Both the position numbers and the translations under genes were made by a program. A stretch of DNA of 64,000 nucleotides from the NCBI GenBank assembly GCA_002205965.3, contig NADL03000691.1, positions 558,001-622,000 on the forward strand. The letters are read 5' to 3'. This DNA is from Kappaphycus alvarezii (Eukaryota; Rhodophyta; Florideophyceae; Gigartinales; Solieriaceae). The notes below the pieces were generated by a model. The model saw only the letters and a program-made list of their open reading frames with translations. It made no database searches and was not told the origin of the DNA. Numbering within the stretch: the first letter of the stretch is position 1; every line of letters begins with the position of its first letter. Shown here piece after piece: positions 11,940-22,883 of the stretch.

Positions 11940-12168
11940 TGTCGTGCGAGTTTTGTGTCGCGCGACGGTCAGAGTCGCTAGTTGATTGGCCTGGTGTGCT
12001 CGTACAGTGTACAGTAGTAGTGTACACTGCACTTGCACTGTACACGAGTAGAAACCCCGGACAGGCCGCCCCTATAAGAGAACGCGAGGGTTGCCTGAGT
12101 CTGAGGGAAGAAGAGGTAGGTTGTGCTTGGCCCAAAAAGGAAGAGTAAACAGAAAAACAAGCATTACA
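11940..12168 (+). repeat. 5' LTR of gypsy-1, copy A
   Basis: 229 bp with TG...CA ends. It carries a palindromic GTACAGTGTAC / TGTACACTG cluster and a CCCCTATAAGAG TATA-like box. Compared with the other three LTRs of this family (277-279 bp) it lacks about 50 bp, one of two palindrome units, consistent with recombination between the units. Confidence 0.88.
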
Positions 12169-12190
12169 TGATACCGCATCCAAGGTCAAC

Positions 12191-13330
12191 TATGAATAAG
12201 AACGATTCTCTGAGACCCCACGTTTCATTCAATAGTTCCCCTTCTTCCGAAGTCGCGCGCTTCCTTTTCCGGTACGAGAATTTAGTTATGCACGGGAAAA
12301 GCGGAGAGGATAAGGCGCTCCAGATCCTTCGCCACTCGAAAGCGCATCGTTTGAGCATTACTACGAGGATTTCCCGAGAGAAAGAGCGTTGTCGGAGGAG
12401 GTAATGGACTATTTGAGCGTTAAGGCCAAGCTTATATAGAAGTTTGGGAATATCCTGAAGCTGGAAGAAGAATTACAGAAAGTCGTCAACGCTAAGTTGG
12501 GCCCAAAATATATGACGGGATCCCTAGCGCAGTCAGACGCTGTATACAAGAGAGTTGGATTCAACGATACCGCTTCGTTCGTCCTATCTCGGAAATCAGT
12601 GGGTGATATTCAAGACATGGCGCAGTTTGTGATGTTCAGAGCCCCTACGGACTACATCGGGCTCAAGAAGGCAATCATGGACTTCGTAAGTGGAAGAAAG
12701 ACGCTCTACAAAAAAGAAAGACAAGGAGCATCATCGAGTGTGGTGCCGAAGAAGATCCTCCGAAGGCCAGATGCTCGTAGTTCTCAGCATCTGTAAAATA
12801 ATGTGGATAACTTGGCCGACCAATTCGCTGAACTATTCGTTGCTAGTGAAGAAGGAATTCGAGGAAACGATGCCACCGGTGAAGAAAGATGCGGATTATT
12901 TTTGGAGTTACTGCAACCAGAAGGGCCACGAAGCGAGCCGTTGCCTGCATAATCCGCATAGAGATACACACTGTATAATGTGTGGGAGAGGAAGACATTC
13001 GGAAGCAACATGCTGGTCCAAAAACCCTTGTGGTGATGATCAGCGAGGAGGAGTTGCTAGGGCCCGGTCCGAGTCTGGAGAAAAGTTGAAAATGAAGAAG
13101 TCGAAGGATGATGAAAAGGTCTCCATAGTTCAGGAAGCTCCCAAAATGGACGTGGTTGCCGCCGCGAAGAGACGGAAAGGAACTGCCGAAACAGCGGAGG
13201 GAAAAGTTGATGGATCTTGAGGCCATCTTGAACAAGGCCCTTGCTAATCGTCCGCCGATGATCACTCCCGTTTCAACGAAAAAGATCAAAAAAAGGAACC
13301 GCAAATCGAAGAAGAAAACCGGTAGACTTT
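12191..13330 (+). pseudogene. Gypsy-1 gag remnant with zinc knuckles, copy A
   Basis: An ATG at 12191, 23 bp after the LTR, opens MNKNDSLRPHVSFNSSPSSE, matching the start at 40276 in copy B. Capsid-like sequence follows in changing frames, including SLAQSDAVYKRVGF and FRAPTDYIGLKKAIMDF. Near 12900-13015 are two CCHC-type knuckles: the second is intact (CIMCGRGRHSEATC), while the first reads WSYCNQKGHEASRC, with Trp where gypsy-3 has the first Cys. Gag would form the particle and the knuckles bind RNA. At least two frame changes and an internal stop break it. It is clearly related to the gypsy-3 gag. Confidence 0.8.
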
Positions 13331-13479
13331 AGGTTCATGTAGAAAAATATAACGTGATCGCTGAACTGGCTTCCGCTGCCACGGGAATGAATGTCGGGCA
13401 ACTGTTGCGCGGGGATGCCAAGGATTCCAGAAAGGTTTGAAGGGGATTGTTATCCAAGAGGTTACTGTTTACACAGGCG

Positions 13480-13830
13480 TCGATGGTTAACTCTTCAGGA
13501 GGTCCACGCAGACTCAAGGTAGTAGCCGTGAAGATGTATGGAACGGAGACTTATGCTCTTTTGTACACGGCTGCACTTCATAACCTTATTTCTTGGGACC
13601 TCGGTAAACGGCTTGCCCTCACCCCGACGGAAACCGATCTTCAGGTGACAGTAGCGGACAGAACTGTCGCCGAGGTTCTTGGTTGTCTCAAAGGAGTGCC
13701 GGTGTCTTATGGGTCCACGGTTGTACATCTTGAGTTCTTGGTGGTCAACAATGCCCCGTTTGACGTTATTGTTGGAAGCCTGACTTTGAAGCCCTCCAGA
13801 AGCGCACCGATTATGCACTCCAGCACGTAA
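13480..13830 (+). pseudogene. Gypsy-1 protease remnant, copy A
   Basis: The reading includes GGPRRLKVVAVKMYG, then ALLYTAALHNLIS, then VTVADRTVAEVLGC and FLVVNNAPFDVIVGS. It aligns block by block with the gypsy-3 protease, where the active site reads ALFDSGAVPNLIS. Here Asp-Ser-Gly is replaced by Tyr-Thr-Ala, so the catalytic Asp is gone although about 127 codons remain open. Copy B keeps the Asp but has a frame change beside it and a 132-bp internal duplication. Confidence 0.75.
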
Positions 13831-14264
13831 CTTTGGTTATTGGAGAAGAATAGTTTTTGCTGCCATTTTTCAACGAGCCGTCCAGAATCAATGGAGCTCA
13901 GACAGACAGTGAGGACTTCACGTCCCCAAAGGTTCAGACGATTAGGAATCTCTCCACCCCTTCTCATCGTCTAGAAAAGGCGATAGTGGATTTGATACCG
14001 AACAAGACCCGGTCTTAGCCATCAGTTACAAGGAACCGTACGAGTCTGATCCACCTCGTTCTACGAAGGCTGAAATTAAGAAGAGGGCAAAAGTGGGGGT
14101 GGACCGCTCGGATTTATTGGCCTCGAAGCTAGACCACCTCGAAGAGAAGGATTCGAAGGAGCTTGCGAAAGCTCTTAAAGAAACGGATGTCATAGCTTGG
14201 GAAAGTCACAATCTGGAGCCTGCTCATGTGCCGGTGGTACATTCTTTCTAGATGGAAGACGAGA

Positions 14265-14960
14265 CACCGTTACATTAGAAAGCCCGCCGAATGCCTCCGA
14301 TGGATAACAAAGTCGTAAGGAAAGAAGTGAAGGAATTATTGGAGGCTGGAATCGTTAAGTCGCTAAGGTCCGCCTGGTCCTTTCCAGTATTGAAAGGTAC
14401 GAAGAAAGACGGAAGGCCTCGGTTCTACGTCGACTACCGTCAGTAAAACAGGGTGATGAGGCCAGACCGCTCGCTTTAACCGAAAATAGAAGAAACCTTT
14501 GACGAACTCTCTGGTGCAGGGTTCTTCAAAACATTGGAACTTTACACAGGATTATGGCAGGTTAGGATGTCCGAGACTTGCAAGGAAAAGACTACGTTTG
14601 TCTCTCGATATTAAAAGTACAAGTTTGAGGTAATGCCGTTTGGAATCATGAACGTTTCAGCGACGTTTCAAAGGATGATGGACGAGGTCCTTTGCGGGTT
14701 AAAGTTCGCTATGGTTTATGTGGGTGACGTTGTGATCTTCTCGAAGATGTTGAAGTAACACATAGCACATTGAAAGGAAGTGTTCAGAAGGATCAAAGAA
14801 TCGAAGCTGAAGTTGAAGGTGACCGAGTGCAGCTTTGCTCAATCAGAAGTGAAGTTGCTTGGTCACATCATTAATTGAAGTGGTGTGAAGGTAGATCCCT
14901 GCAATATCAAAGATATTGTGGGAGCTCCGGTGCCGGCAACCGTGACAGAACTCAGGAGTT
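14265..14960 (+). pseudogene. Gypsy-1 reverse transcriptase remnant, copy A
   Basis: Recognisable blocks in order are a PPMDNKVVRKEVKELLEAG-type N-terminus, FYVDYRQ, LYTGLWQVRM, VMPFGIMN with SATFQRMMDEVL, then YVGDVVIFS at about 14715-14740. The catalytic YVDD box reads YVGD, losing an essential aspartate, and in-frame stops occur (after FYVDYRQ and near 14757). Family comparison is gypsy reverse transcriptase with YxDD. Copy B retains YVDD (42946-42960), so this substitution came after the duplication. Confidence 0.8.
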
Positions 14961-15090
14961 TTCTAGTGCTCGCGGGTACAGTGGACAGTTCCTAAGGGGA
15001 TTTGCAGACAGCACAGCAGTGTTACACGAGGTGATGTCTATCAAGAAGAATTTTGAATGGACTCCGGAGGTGTAAGAGGTTTTTGAATAC

Positions 15091-15540
15091 TTGCAGGGGA
15101 AAATGAGTACCCCTCCAGTATTGGCGTTTCTGGATTTCAGTTCTCCTTTTTCAGTGAAAAACGATGCCTCTTCGGCAGCCCTTGGGGTTGTTCTCTTTCA
15201 TAAAAAAGAAGACGGGAAAATACATCCCATTCAGCTCGCTTCTCGAATGATAACGGAAGAGGAGCACCACTTCTCCACGAGTAAACGAGAAGCACTCACC
15301 GTGCGTTTCGCTCTAAAGAAGTTTCAAGTGTATCTTATGCTTTAAAAGCCTTTCGTCGTCTATACAGATCATCAAAACCTTCAAACTGCTTTCAAGAAGA
15401 AAGATATTCACGGGCAGTTGGCAAGGGGGGTGTATTTGATGGCGTAATTCGACTTTGAGATCAAATATCGTCCAAGACTGGCAAATTGGGTGGCCAATTA
15501 TCTCTCGCGAAGACCCAGCAAGAAGGACGAAAGAAGAAAA
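15091..15540 (+). pseudogene. Gypsy-1 RNase H remnant, copy A
   Basis: An open stretch of 84 codons gives STPPVLAFLDFSSPFSVKND, SSAALGVVLFHKKEDGK, IQLASRMITEEEHH and KREALTVRFALKKF, the gypsy RNase H pattern with an Asp early and Glu in the REAL block. A stop interrupts it at about 15343, where copy B reads on through FVVYTDHQ. Beyond it are FVVYTDHQNLQTAFKKKDI and a broken end. The preceding thumb/connection segment (14875-15075) contains LRSFL-like and ADSTAVLHEVMSIKKNFEWT blocks. Confidence 0.75.
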
Positions 15541-15578
15541 TATGAAAACATAACAGAAGGTTTGGTTGCGACAGTGCA

Positions 15579-16806
15579 TTGGGCAGATCCAAAGTAGTAA
15601 GGGCTGTAACCTCACTTGCTAGATGTAGCACGATTCCTAGCCGGAGAAAGGGTTCAAAAATCCGACCCGCAGAAGAAGGTCGCAGTCAGCGGAGTGCGAG
15701 AAGTTTTATGCTCTTGAACGACACCCTCTTTCGTAGTGAGAAGGACAGGCTCCGTTTCGTGCCTCCAATCGTTCAACGCTCGGGAACAATGGCCACCTTT
15801 CACGATGTTACTGGCCAAAGGGACGTCAATTCGACAAGAAAGTTCGTAAGAGACCGATTCTGGTGGCCTGGGGTGTACAGTGATGTCACCGAGTATGTAC
15901 AAGGTTGTGATGGGTGTCAGCATGCGAAAAGCTTGCCGACGTATCACTCGAATTGAGAGCTCCCGTTACTGGACTTTTTGAGACCTTCGCGATGGAATTT
16001 GCTCAATTCAAGCCTTCAAATACTGGTAAAAGATTTATTCTGATCGTTGTGGAACATATGACGGGGTGGCCCATAGCGTGTGCCATGAGGGATTCTATGA
16101 TCAATACGGTGATGAGTTTCATCTGGGAAAAGATAATATCACCGTTTGGATGGCCAAAGAGAATTGTTACGGATAACGCGACTAATTTTATGGCGGTATC
16201 GATACAACAGTACATGAAAAAGAGGGGTTTCGATTATAAGGCGGTGCTGGCTTACGTGCCGATGGCAAAGTGTAGCGGGGAACGGATAGTGTGAGCTATC
16301 AAGCACGTGCTCAAAAGTTCGATTGTTTGCGGTTGGCCAGACTGGGCAGAAGCACTCCCCAAGTCCTATATGGCTGCCGCAGACAGCACCGAAGCGACGC
16401 CCCTTCTCCTTTCCGACTGATTTATGGAATTAATCCCAGGATTCTGGGCAGTGACTCGGTAACATTTCTCAGTGATGCCGGCCCCCATCATCGGCTTATC
16501 GAGACCTTAGCTTATTCTGGAACGCAGACTAGCGTGGTCGAGAAGTCTACCGAGCTCTGCAAGACCAATGGAAAAGTCAGTGAGTTTAAAGTTGTAAATG
16601 AAGTATTGATAGCGCACGATGCGGCCTTCAACAAGGGGCGCAAGTGGCCGGCCTTCGATTCTTATTTCTATGGACCGTGCGGGATGACGAAGGCGAACCG
16701 CCCTCGCTTCGAGTTTCTTTCCTCTACCTGTCGCGTTACAAGGAAAACAATTCATGCCCGCCGGATTACCCCGTATCAGAAGAGATTGTCCAATTTAATC
16801 AACTAA
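15579..16806 (+). pseudogene. Gypsy-1 integrase remnant, copy A
   Basis: It begins with an H2C2-type zinc-binding region (FHDVTGQRDVNSTRKFVRDR, then FWWPGVYSDVTEYVQGCDGCQ), followed by the catalytic core: GLFETFAMEFAQ, GWPIACAMRDSM, ISPFGWPKRIVTDNATNF. The first catalytic Asp position reads Glu in MEFA, the second Asp of TDNA is kept, and the final Glu lies in a broken stretch near GERIV. The C-terminal part ends with TRKTIHARRITPYQKR, parallel to gypsy-3. The core is about 98 percent identical to copy B by eye, higher than the gag region. Confidence 0.85.
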
Positions 16807-17097
16807 GGAAGAGCAAGAAAATCGAGGAAACAAGAGAAGAAGAACCGAAAATCAAATATATTGAAGAGTAATGACAGAGAAGAACGCATGATAGATGGCT
16901 AAGTACTAAACTATCACCCAGAGAAATCGTAAAAATTGTGGTTAAAGTCTTGAATCTGAAGTAAATAGGGAGCGGCGCTGCTGCCTCCCTGGTTCTCCCT
17001 CATCCTCCCGCTCGCGCTTCCGGGTGGACAAGGAGTTGCGACCAGGACGCCATTTTCTGCGCTTTTCTGCAATCATGAGCACCACATTCCGGACCTC

Positions 17098-17553
17098 TTG
17101 GACAAAAATGAACGTCGAATTACCACAGACGCATTGATGGAGAGCTTGGAAAGGGAGTTCCAGAGTAAAACGCTCACACAGATCCCATATCTGGCCCGTC
17201 TCAGTGTTCATCGTAATGCAGTGATGGACACCATGGTAACCCTGGATTTCCACAACGTCTACCCCATTAGGAAAAGCCAAAGTCTCCTTGATACCCGGTT
17301 TGGGACTTAAGATTTGGTAGAGGATGAAGGAGGGTGGAGGCCCATGCTTTGGGGAGTTTCTGAAACTCCTCAGGCGACCCTTACGTGTTACATCGGCTTT
17401 CAAAGCTCGATCGTTACCCTATTGTACTCCAACCACTCTCAGGCGACGCAAGGAGCAACCAACTGCCGGAGGGCGTTGAAGATTGAGAAAATGATGCATA
17501 GGTCGATGTCATCACGGATTACTACATCAACGCGAGGAGAAGCCAAGAGATAA
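17098..17553 (+). other. Sense reading region of unknown function after gypsy-1 integrase, copy A
   Basis: The plus strand is open for about 152 codons apart from one TAA at 17308-17310; the part after that stop is in the same frame. It includes KNERRITTDALMESLEREFQ and LARLSVHRN. Copy B has the same arrangement (45265-45780) with the same in-frame TAA. I recognise no family; the ERRITTDALMESLE block faintly resembles the end of a histone fold, but that is not enough for a call. The minus strand is also open here (16942-17403), so the coding strand is uncertain. More changes alter the antisense than the sense product, weakly favouring sense. Confidence 0.3.
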
Positions 17554-17761
17554 TCAGGGGAAGCACTTGGCTCCCTGGACCGAACTGAGGACAACTGGCG
17601 ACGACGACCAGGATGAAGTTGGCCCCACATGTTGACTATCGACACAGCACTGAGTCAGCCTTCGCACCCCAAAGAGAATCAGGCCTGACGAGAAATGGAG
17701 TGACCGTCTGGCTCCTGCGGGCTGGAAAACGCGCGAGTGTAGAGCAAAACAAAGTACAGTA

Positions 17762-18234
17762 CTACTCTCCCGTTTCCGTGTCAACTACTAGATAAGTCTG
17801 GGTGTCTTCGTCTCAGCAGACTGCGCTGATAATCCAATCCCCTTCTCGCCCCCCATTGTACACGCGCCGATCGTGCTGGGATTCCGTGAGACCGAGTTGA
17901 AAAGCGTCCTCACGCGTGACCTCTTCACCGACGCATGGAGCCACAAAATCTATGATGTGGGTTCCGAAGAGATCGAGGAACTTCTGACGTGAGACGCGGT
18001 ACGTATAGATTCTATAAGAGTCGGTATGGCTGACGAAAGGGTTCCGCTCCTCCCTACCGAGGAAAAGCACTTTTTTATGTCAGAAAGCTCCGACAAGAAC
18101 CACATCAGATTCGTCTTTGCCACCGGAGGAGGCCCCTTTGCGCCGCCGAGGACTCACGTCGCCTTAGTAGCAATGTTCTTGCGAGGGCCACGACCGCCAG
18201 TTCTCAAACGAGCAAGCTGCTTCGTTCTAGCCAT
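17762..18234 (-). pseudogene. Antisense gene with a histone-H3-like N-terminal tail inside gypsy-1, copy A
   Basis: A minus-strand ATG (18232-18234) begins MARTKQLARLRTGGRGPRKN, strikingly like the H3 tail (ARTKQTARKSTGGKAPRK), followed by NIATKAT and then TGA. Relative to H3, Lys4, Lys18 and Lys23 positions are kept while Lys9 reads Leu and Lys14 reads Arg. Downstream in a shifted frame are SYRIYTYRVSRQKFLDLFGT, FVAPCVGEEVTREDAFQLGL and an end near DEDTQTYL. This part does not look like the H3 globular domain. Total span is about 155 codons, near H3 size. Copy A has a stop after the tail and a frame change, so it is broken. Confidence 0.5.
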
Positions 18235-18709
18235 TGCGAAAAGAGAGTGAAAGGAAGGAGTTGCGAATGGGTTGAGCAGTCAAACAGTTGCAGGACGGAA
18301 AAGGGATCAACGAACCAGGAGAAATGCGGAGAAGTAAAGATGGTTCCGAATCAGTTTCGAGTGGCTGAAAATGACGAAAAGAGTAATGAAAGCTTCAAAA
18401 GTGTCTTGGTCCGTTGAGATGCTGAGAGACGAGGACAGTTTGACAGAGTATAAAGAATTTGGGACCTCCGGGCGTATACCGGCTGTTTTCAGCACCTCGG
18501 TCGTTCGCCCGACGGAAGTTGAAAGGTTGAGTGCGTTGAGAGGTTGGAGGTGGACTGCGTTAGACGGGAGACGAGTTGTGGAGTGGGAGTGAGCTAGGCG
18601 TGAAGAGCGGTGGTGAGAAGGCCCTCTATGGGGGGGGTAAGCTGGAGTCTGCTGAGCTGGAGTCCGTTATTTTCTTGTGGCGCCCGTGGCTCGCGATGTG
18701 TGGGGGGCG

Positions 18710-18987
18710 TGTCGCCCGAATTTTGTGTCGTGCGACGGTCAGAGTCGCTACTTGATTGACCCGATGTGTTCGTACAGTATACAGTACTACTGTACACTGT
18801 ATAAGCGGGAATTGGGCTCGCACAGTGTACAGTAGTAGTGTACACTGTACTTGCACTGTACACGAGTAGAAACCCCGGACCGGCCGCCCCTATAAGAGGA
18901 CGAGAGGGCTGCCGGAGTCTGGGGTTAAGGGGAAGCAGGTTCTGCTTGGCCCAAAAAGGAAGAGTAAACAGAAAAACAAGCATTACA
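18710..18987 (+). repeat. 3' LTR of gypsy-1, copy A
   Basis: 278 bp with TGTCG start and GCATTACA end, preceded by a G-rich stretch (TGTGGGGGGCG) that can serve as polypurine tract. It contains two palindrome units built from GTACAGTATAC and GTACAGTGTAC. Confidence 0.9.
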
Positions 18988-19682
18988 CATACTAGTTCGA
19001 AATTTAGGTTTATTGTGTATATCTACAGCACCGCACTTGTCAGTTGAAATGACTCATTATACGCCGTCGGGTCATTTTTTTGCCTAGACCTAAATTCCCT
19101 GCTTTTGTGTATTGGAACAAGCCTCTGTAGTCTGCACAGAGTATCCAGACACCTAGAGCTACCACTCCAAGATTTGCCTTTGATCTTCAATAACTTCGTT
19201 CAACCTTTCTTTGCTTTGCTCTGTACCTGCTCGATCTACTGTTCTATGGTCTATTTTCTATTGCTCAGGGTTTTACCGACGATCCTATACGCTCTACAGT
19301 TCTCCGCTCTTTTGCTCGAAAAGTTATTGATCTATCGCTACTTAAGAGCTCTGGGAATAATTTTTCTAACATCTTCTGTTCCGTATTTTACGGTTCTACG
19401 ATTTTGCTCTTTACTTTTTTCCTGTTCTTCAGATATACTAAATCAATATCTCTGAACTTCTTTCATTTAAATTTCTCGTTTGTCCCGCAAGGTAGGATTC
19501 CTCAGTCACCCGAAATCCTAATATTTAAATAATACGGTGATTTATATGATTTAATCGTAAGGTGTTAAAACGAGGGTCTATGAATGAAGCACGACCGAAA
19601 CTTTGCTTGGCGGAAGACAAGTATAAGCGCCTGGAAAGGCGACCATTTTTCAAGGCAATGAACTCCCCACTATTTTCCTTCT

Positions 19683-19851
19683 GTAAATGTGGGGGTTAAT
19701 TTATTGTGGTAGATATGTGGGTTGGTATCCAGTAAATTTGTACCGGAGCGTAGATATCGTATCATTGTCAACCCAATTGCGAAACCGTACGATGCGTCGA
19801 AAGCTGTGGATGGCACTCCAATCTACCAGAAGGTGGAACGGAGGCCAGCCT
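19683..19851. repeat. About 170 bp present only in copy A
   Basis: Copy B joins the flanks directly at about 48190. The segment includes a piece of the M2 family (the ATCTACCAGAAGGTGGAACG stretch, compare 59197). Flanks read TTTTCCTT and TTTCCTTC, so no clear target duplication can be assigned. Confidence 0.5.
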
Positions 19852-20219
19852 GTTTCCTTCTTACATCAAATTAATTCAGAATTATTGTTGATCACAAAGT
19901 ATAGACATTAACAAAATTCTCAGTAATTTGTAACGTAGATGCTGTGACATGGTATCAATACAAAATCAAAGAGCTCTAAAACTTCTCCCTACTCGCACGA
20001 AACCAACCCCGTGCACCTCAATTCAATATTAGGGAGTGAATGGAGCTTGTTCACTGAAAACCATGCGAGTATTGAAGATTGAAACATTAATTTTCATTCG
20101 AATCTCAATATAGGGGGGAACGATTTGGTTCTTTAATTTTTGAGAAGTGCGGTTCGGCTATCCCCTGGTGTACGCTAGACATGTTCAGGATAATGGGTCA
20201 TGTGACTCATGCGCCGAAA

Positions 20220-20285
20220 TGGCTGGCTCGAAGCCTGTCAACAGGCATGATGCATTAGACATCACTGCTGCTATCGCATGCCATC
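20220..20285 (+). repeat. Dispersed motif M2 (instance)
   Basis: Contains GGCATGATGCATTAGACATC followed by ACTGCTGCT. In one frame this gives NRHDALDITAA, a short peptide pattern recurring in at least nine places in both orientations. The copy B counterpart is near 48563-48625. Confidence 0.5.
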
Positions 20286-20739
20286 TCATTATTACATGCA
20301 TGTCTCACTACTATGTCGAAGAAGAGAATTTTCTCACTCGATTGATACCCGAGGGATACAGTGTGTGAGATGGATACAACAATTGTTGGAATACGGCGAT
20401 GGCTATAGCTCGAAAGTTGAAATAACTGTTCTTTACAGCTTTAGTGACGTGGTGAAATTTTTTTGATTTTTATAACCTTCCCGCATTCAATCCTCCCTCG
20501 TAACTCTCAGCGACTCGCCGATTATTGTTACATTTGTTCGAGCTTCTGCGAATCGAAATTTATCCAGATCAAAATCATATTATATCTCGGCAGAGAATGA
20601 CGGCTGTCACCAGAATGATGACGGAAGTAGTCTTGCGGCCGAAGTGGAAGGAATGTGTAAATTAGTGGACGGATGGATATTGTAAAGTGATTTGCAGATG
20701 GGGCGAGTACAGCCTTTTACCCTGCAGTATGAAGGTTTT

Positions 20740-21006
20740 GATGGAAAGGGATGCTGCAGCAGCCATCATGTCCAATGCGGCCTGCTTGATGGATGGTCGT
20801 AAGGTGACTTTGTAGGGAGCGTAGTTCCTTCCCAATTACTGTGTCGGCATACCTTTCGAGTATACTCCTTTCGGTTAATTAACGCTAATGCCTACATATT
20901 AGTAAAGCACCAAAGCTTTCCCCCTTTTTTGAGCCAATTGCGATGTTCTGGAAAACTTGAGAATAGATCGAATATATCTTCCAAGAGTAAAACCCCGAAA
21001 CCCTTT
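20740..21006 (-). repeat. Composite dispersed repeat M2 plus M1, copy A
   Basis: On the minus strand the order is M1 (CTTTACTCTTGGAAGATATA type) at the right, a middle block (GGAAGGAACTACGCTCCCTA), and M2 at the left (GCATTGGACATGATGGCTGC). The simplest copy is 61375-61563. This copy carries about 70 extra bp with another M1 (20892-20925). The orthologous copy is 49080-49355. Confidence 0.55.
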
Positions 21007-22370
21007 CCTGTAATGTTGCAAATACCTTTATACGTAAGGGTCATGAGTGGACCGTTGTGCATCTTTTAGAGTCAAAGTCATGTAGTCTATATACTTCCAC
21101 ACCTTGTAGACGCTCAAGAAGTGATCACCAGCACCCAAGGGGTGAGTTTTGATAGATTCAGTACCATGAACTAGTTTTGCGCTACAAAAAAGGGGGAATG
21201 ATAGGGTAGTTGAATTCGTCTTCTGACACTTCTAGCGGGATGAGTCTAAGCAGAGCACAAAACATGAGAAAAGGAAATGGGGGAACAAATGGGCTTCATT
21301 TGCTGCAGCATAAAAGCTGGCTGATACCAGTCAATTGTATGATAGCTTGCATGTACATGAAAAGTATAATACCGAAGAAGGAAGAGGGGAAAGTTTATGA
21401 AGTTGAACATTTAGGCAGGAGTATCATTCCTAAAGGCCAGGAATATGGGATGCCTCAATTTTTGAAAGATATGGTCGGTTGTCGCACAGAATATCCTAGA
21501 GGATGACCAGTGGTACCTCTCACTTTTCCCTAAAAGTTCTGAAAGTGAGGTCAGTTGTCCCTGAATGGATTAAGCATAATAGATGTAAGCTTACACAAAA
21601 GGGAATTCAGCAACTCACCCAGATCTCCCTAGCTGCATATCCCAAAGAATCTCGCCTAAGAAATTACACTTACAGTACAATAATTGCAGTAACCAGGTTG
21701 AATGCCCAACTTCGGATCACAAATGATGTATTGGCCACGAGTTGTAGCTGTTTTCGTAAGCAGGGAATGCAGTACAACGCCTCAACTCCGTATGTGCCAG
21801 ATCGTTGCGGTGGACACAACTAAATTATGCATTTACGATATTGATGGAAGCAGTTCGTTCTGGAGCGCGAAGAACTGCGACAATCATACGTAAATCTGTC
21901 GAGAGTATTTTAAGAAAAGATCCATACGAAATTGAAGGAGAGGTTATGATAATGCGATGGGTAACCATTATCGTATTGACCATTACAGCAAGACCAAAAG
22001 TGACCAGCCACTGTCCTTTCTGTTGAAGTAATAGGGCTTTTCCTTGACCATGGCCTCACTGACACAACCTGGAATCGAGCTTCTGGCAACTTTCCTGTCT
22101 CCTCTGTTTTAGCCAACAATCTTCTATCTCCAGATTCGAAAATGAGCACGGGAAACTCTAGGCTACCCTATTTTTCAATCATTAAAACACCGTAATTGGT
22201 CACAACCTACCATATCTTTCAAATATTGAAGCACCCCACACCCCTAATCTTTTCTCTCTCCGAAAATGCATAGATTTCAGCAGTAGTAGTTGGAACTCTC
22301 TGAACAAGAGGGGCAGTGCAGATCTAAATGTACCCACAGAGATAACAGGATTTGGTGCATCGTTTCAATA

Positions 22371-22572
22371 AATCGGATATACCTTCCAAGAGTAAAACAC
22401 CCCAACGTTCCCCCTTTCAATAAAATTCGCATAGAACTGTATCCTAAATTGTCTTGAGAGTCAGTGCCTTTCTCCAAGTTTGAGTACATGCATTTATCAA
22501 ACAGGCGTGCGGCGGCAGCAGCAGCAGTGATGTCCAATGCATCATGCCTGCTGACAAACTTCGAGCCAATCA
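22371..22572 (-). repeat. Composite dispersed repeat M2 plus M1
   Basis: On the minus strand M2 (CAGGCATGATGCATTGGACA followed by a GCTGCTGC run) is followed about 90 bp later by M1 (GGGGGAACGTTGGGGTGTTT, then ACTCTTGGAAGGTATATCCG). It stays open for 98 codons, giving SRHDALDITAAAAAA and GTLGCFTLGRYIRF, but has no orthologous open frame in copy B. Confidence 0.5.
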
Positions 22573-22883
22573 TTTAGGCACATGACTCACATTACCCATT
22601 CTCCTGAGCATGTCTAGCATACACCGGGGGATAGCCGAACCGCACTTTTCAAAAATTAACGATTTGAATTTATCAAACAATACCTTTTACGTGGTAGAGG
22701 AAAAATGCAATTATAACATACTACAAACAAATAAGAAATTACGTATACATATGTTGCACGGAGTTAAATGTCCTCTTTCGAATAGTTGTATGGCACAGAA
22801 TGAAAAAATCAACAACAGCAGTTCGTGGTGCAGTGGTTCGGATGAGAATTTATTTGATCAGGCAATAGCATTGACATGTATAT

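Larger units (their letters stand above)
11940..18987 (+). mobile_element. Ty3/gypsy-type retrotransposon gypsy-1, copy A
   Basis: Bounded by direct LTRs beginning TGTCG and ending GCATTACA (11940-12168 and 18710-18987). The flanks are CATAA on the left and CATAC on the right, a probable 5-bp target duplication with one mismatch. The internal order is gag, protease, reverse transcriptase, RNase H, integrase, then about 1.9 kb of extra sequence, which is gypsy order. Every domain is interrupted. The same element sits at the homologous place in copy B (39976-47216), so it was present before the duplication. Confidence 0.92.

Noticed and set aside
17098..17160. Histone-fold-like match (ERRITTDALMESLE) in the gypsy-1 extra region
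   Set aside because: Only one short block is similar to the last helix region of histone folds; the preceding helices are not visible, so no histone-fold call is made.
21210..21893. Three successive plus-strand open stretches (63-106 codons) in the spacer
   Set aside because: Copy B (49580-50260) has frame changes and stops, and in the best conserved part the few differences are replacements, not synonymous.
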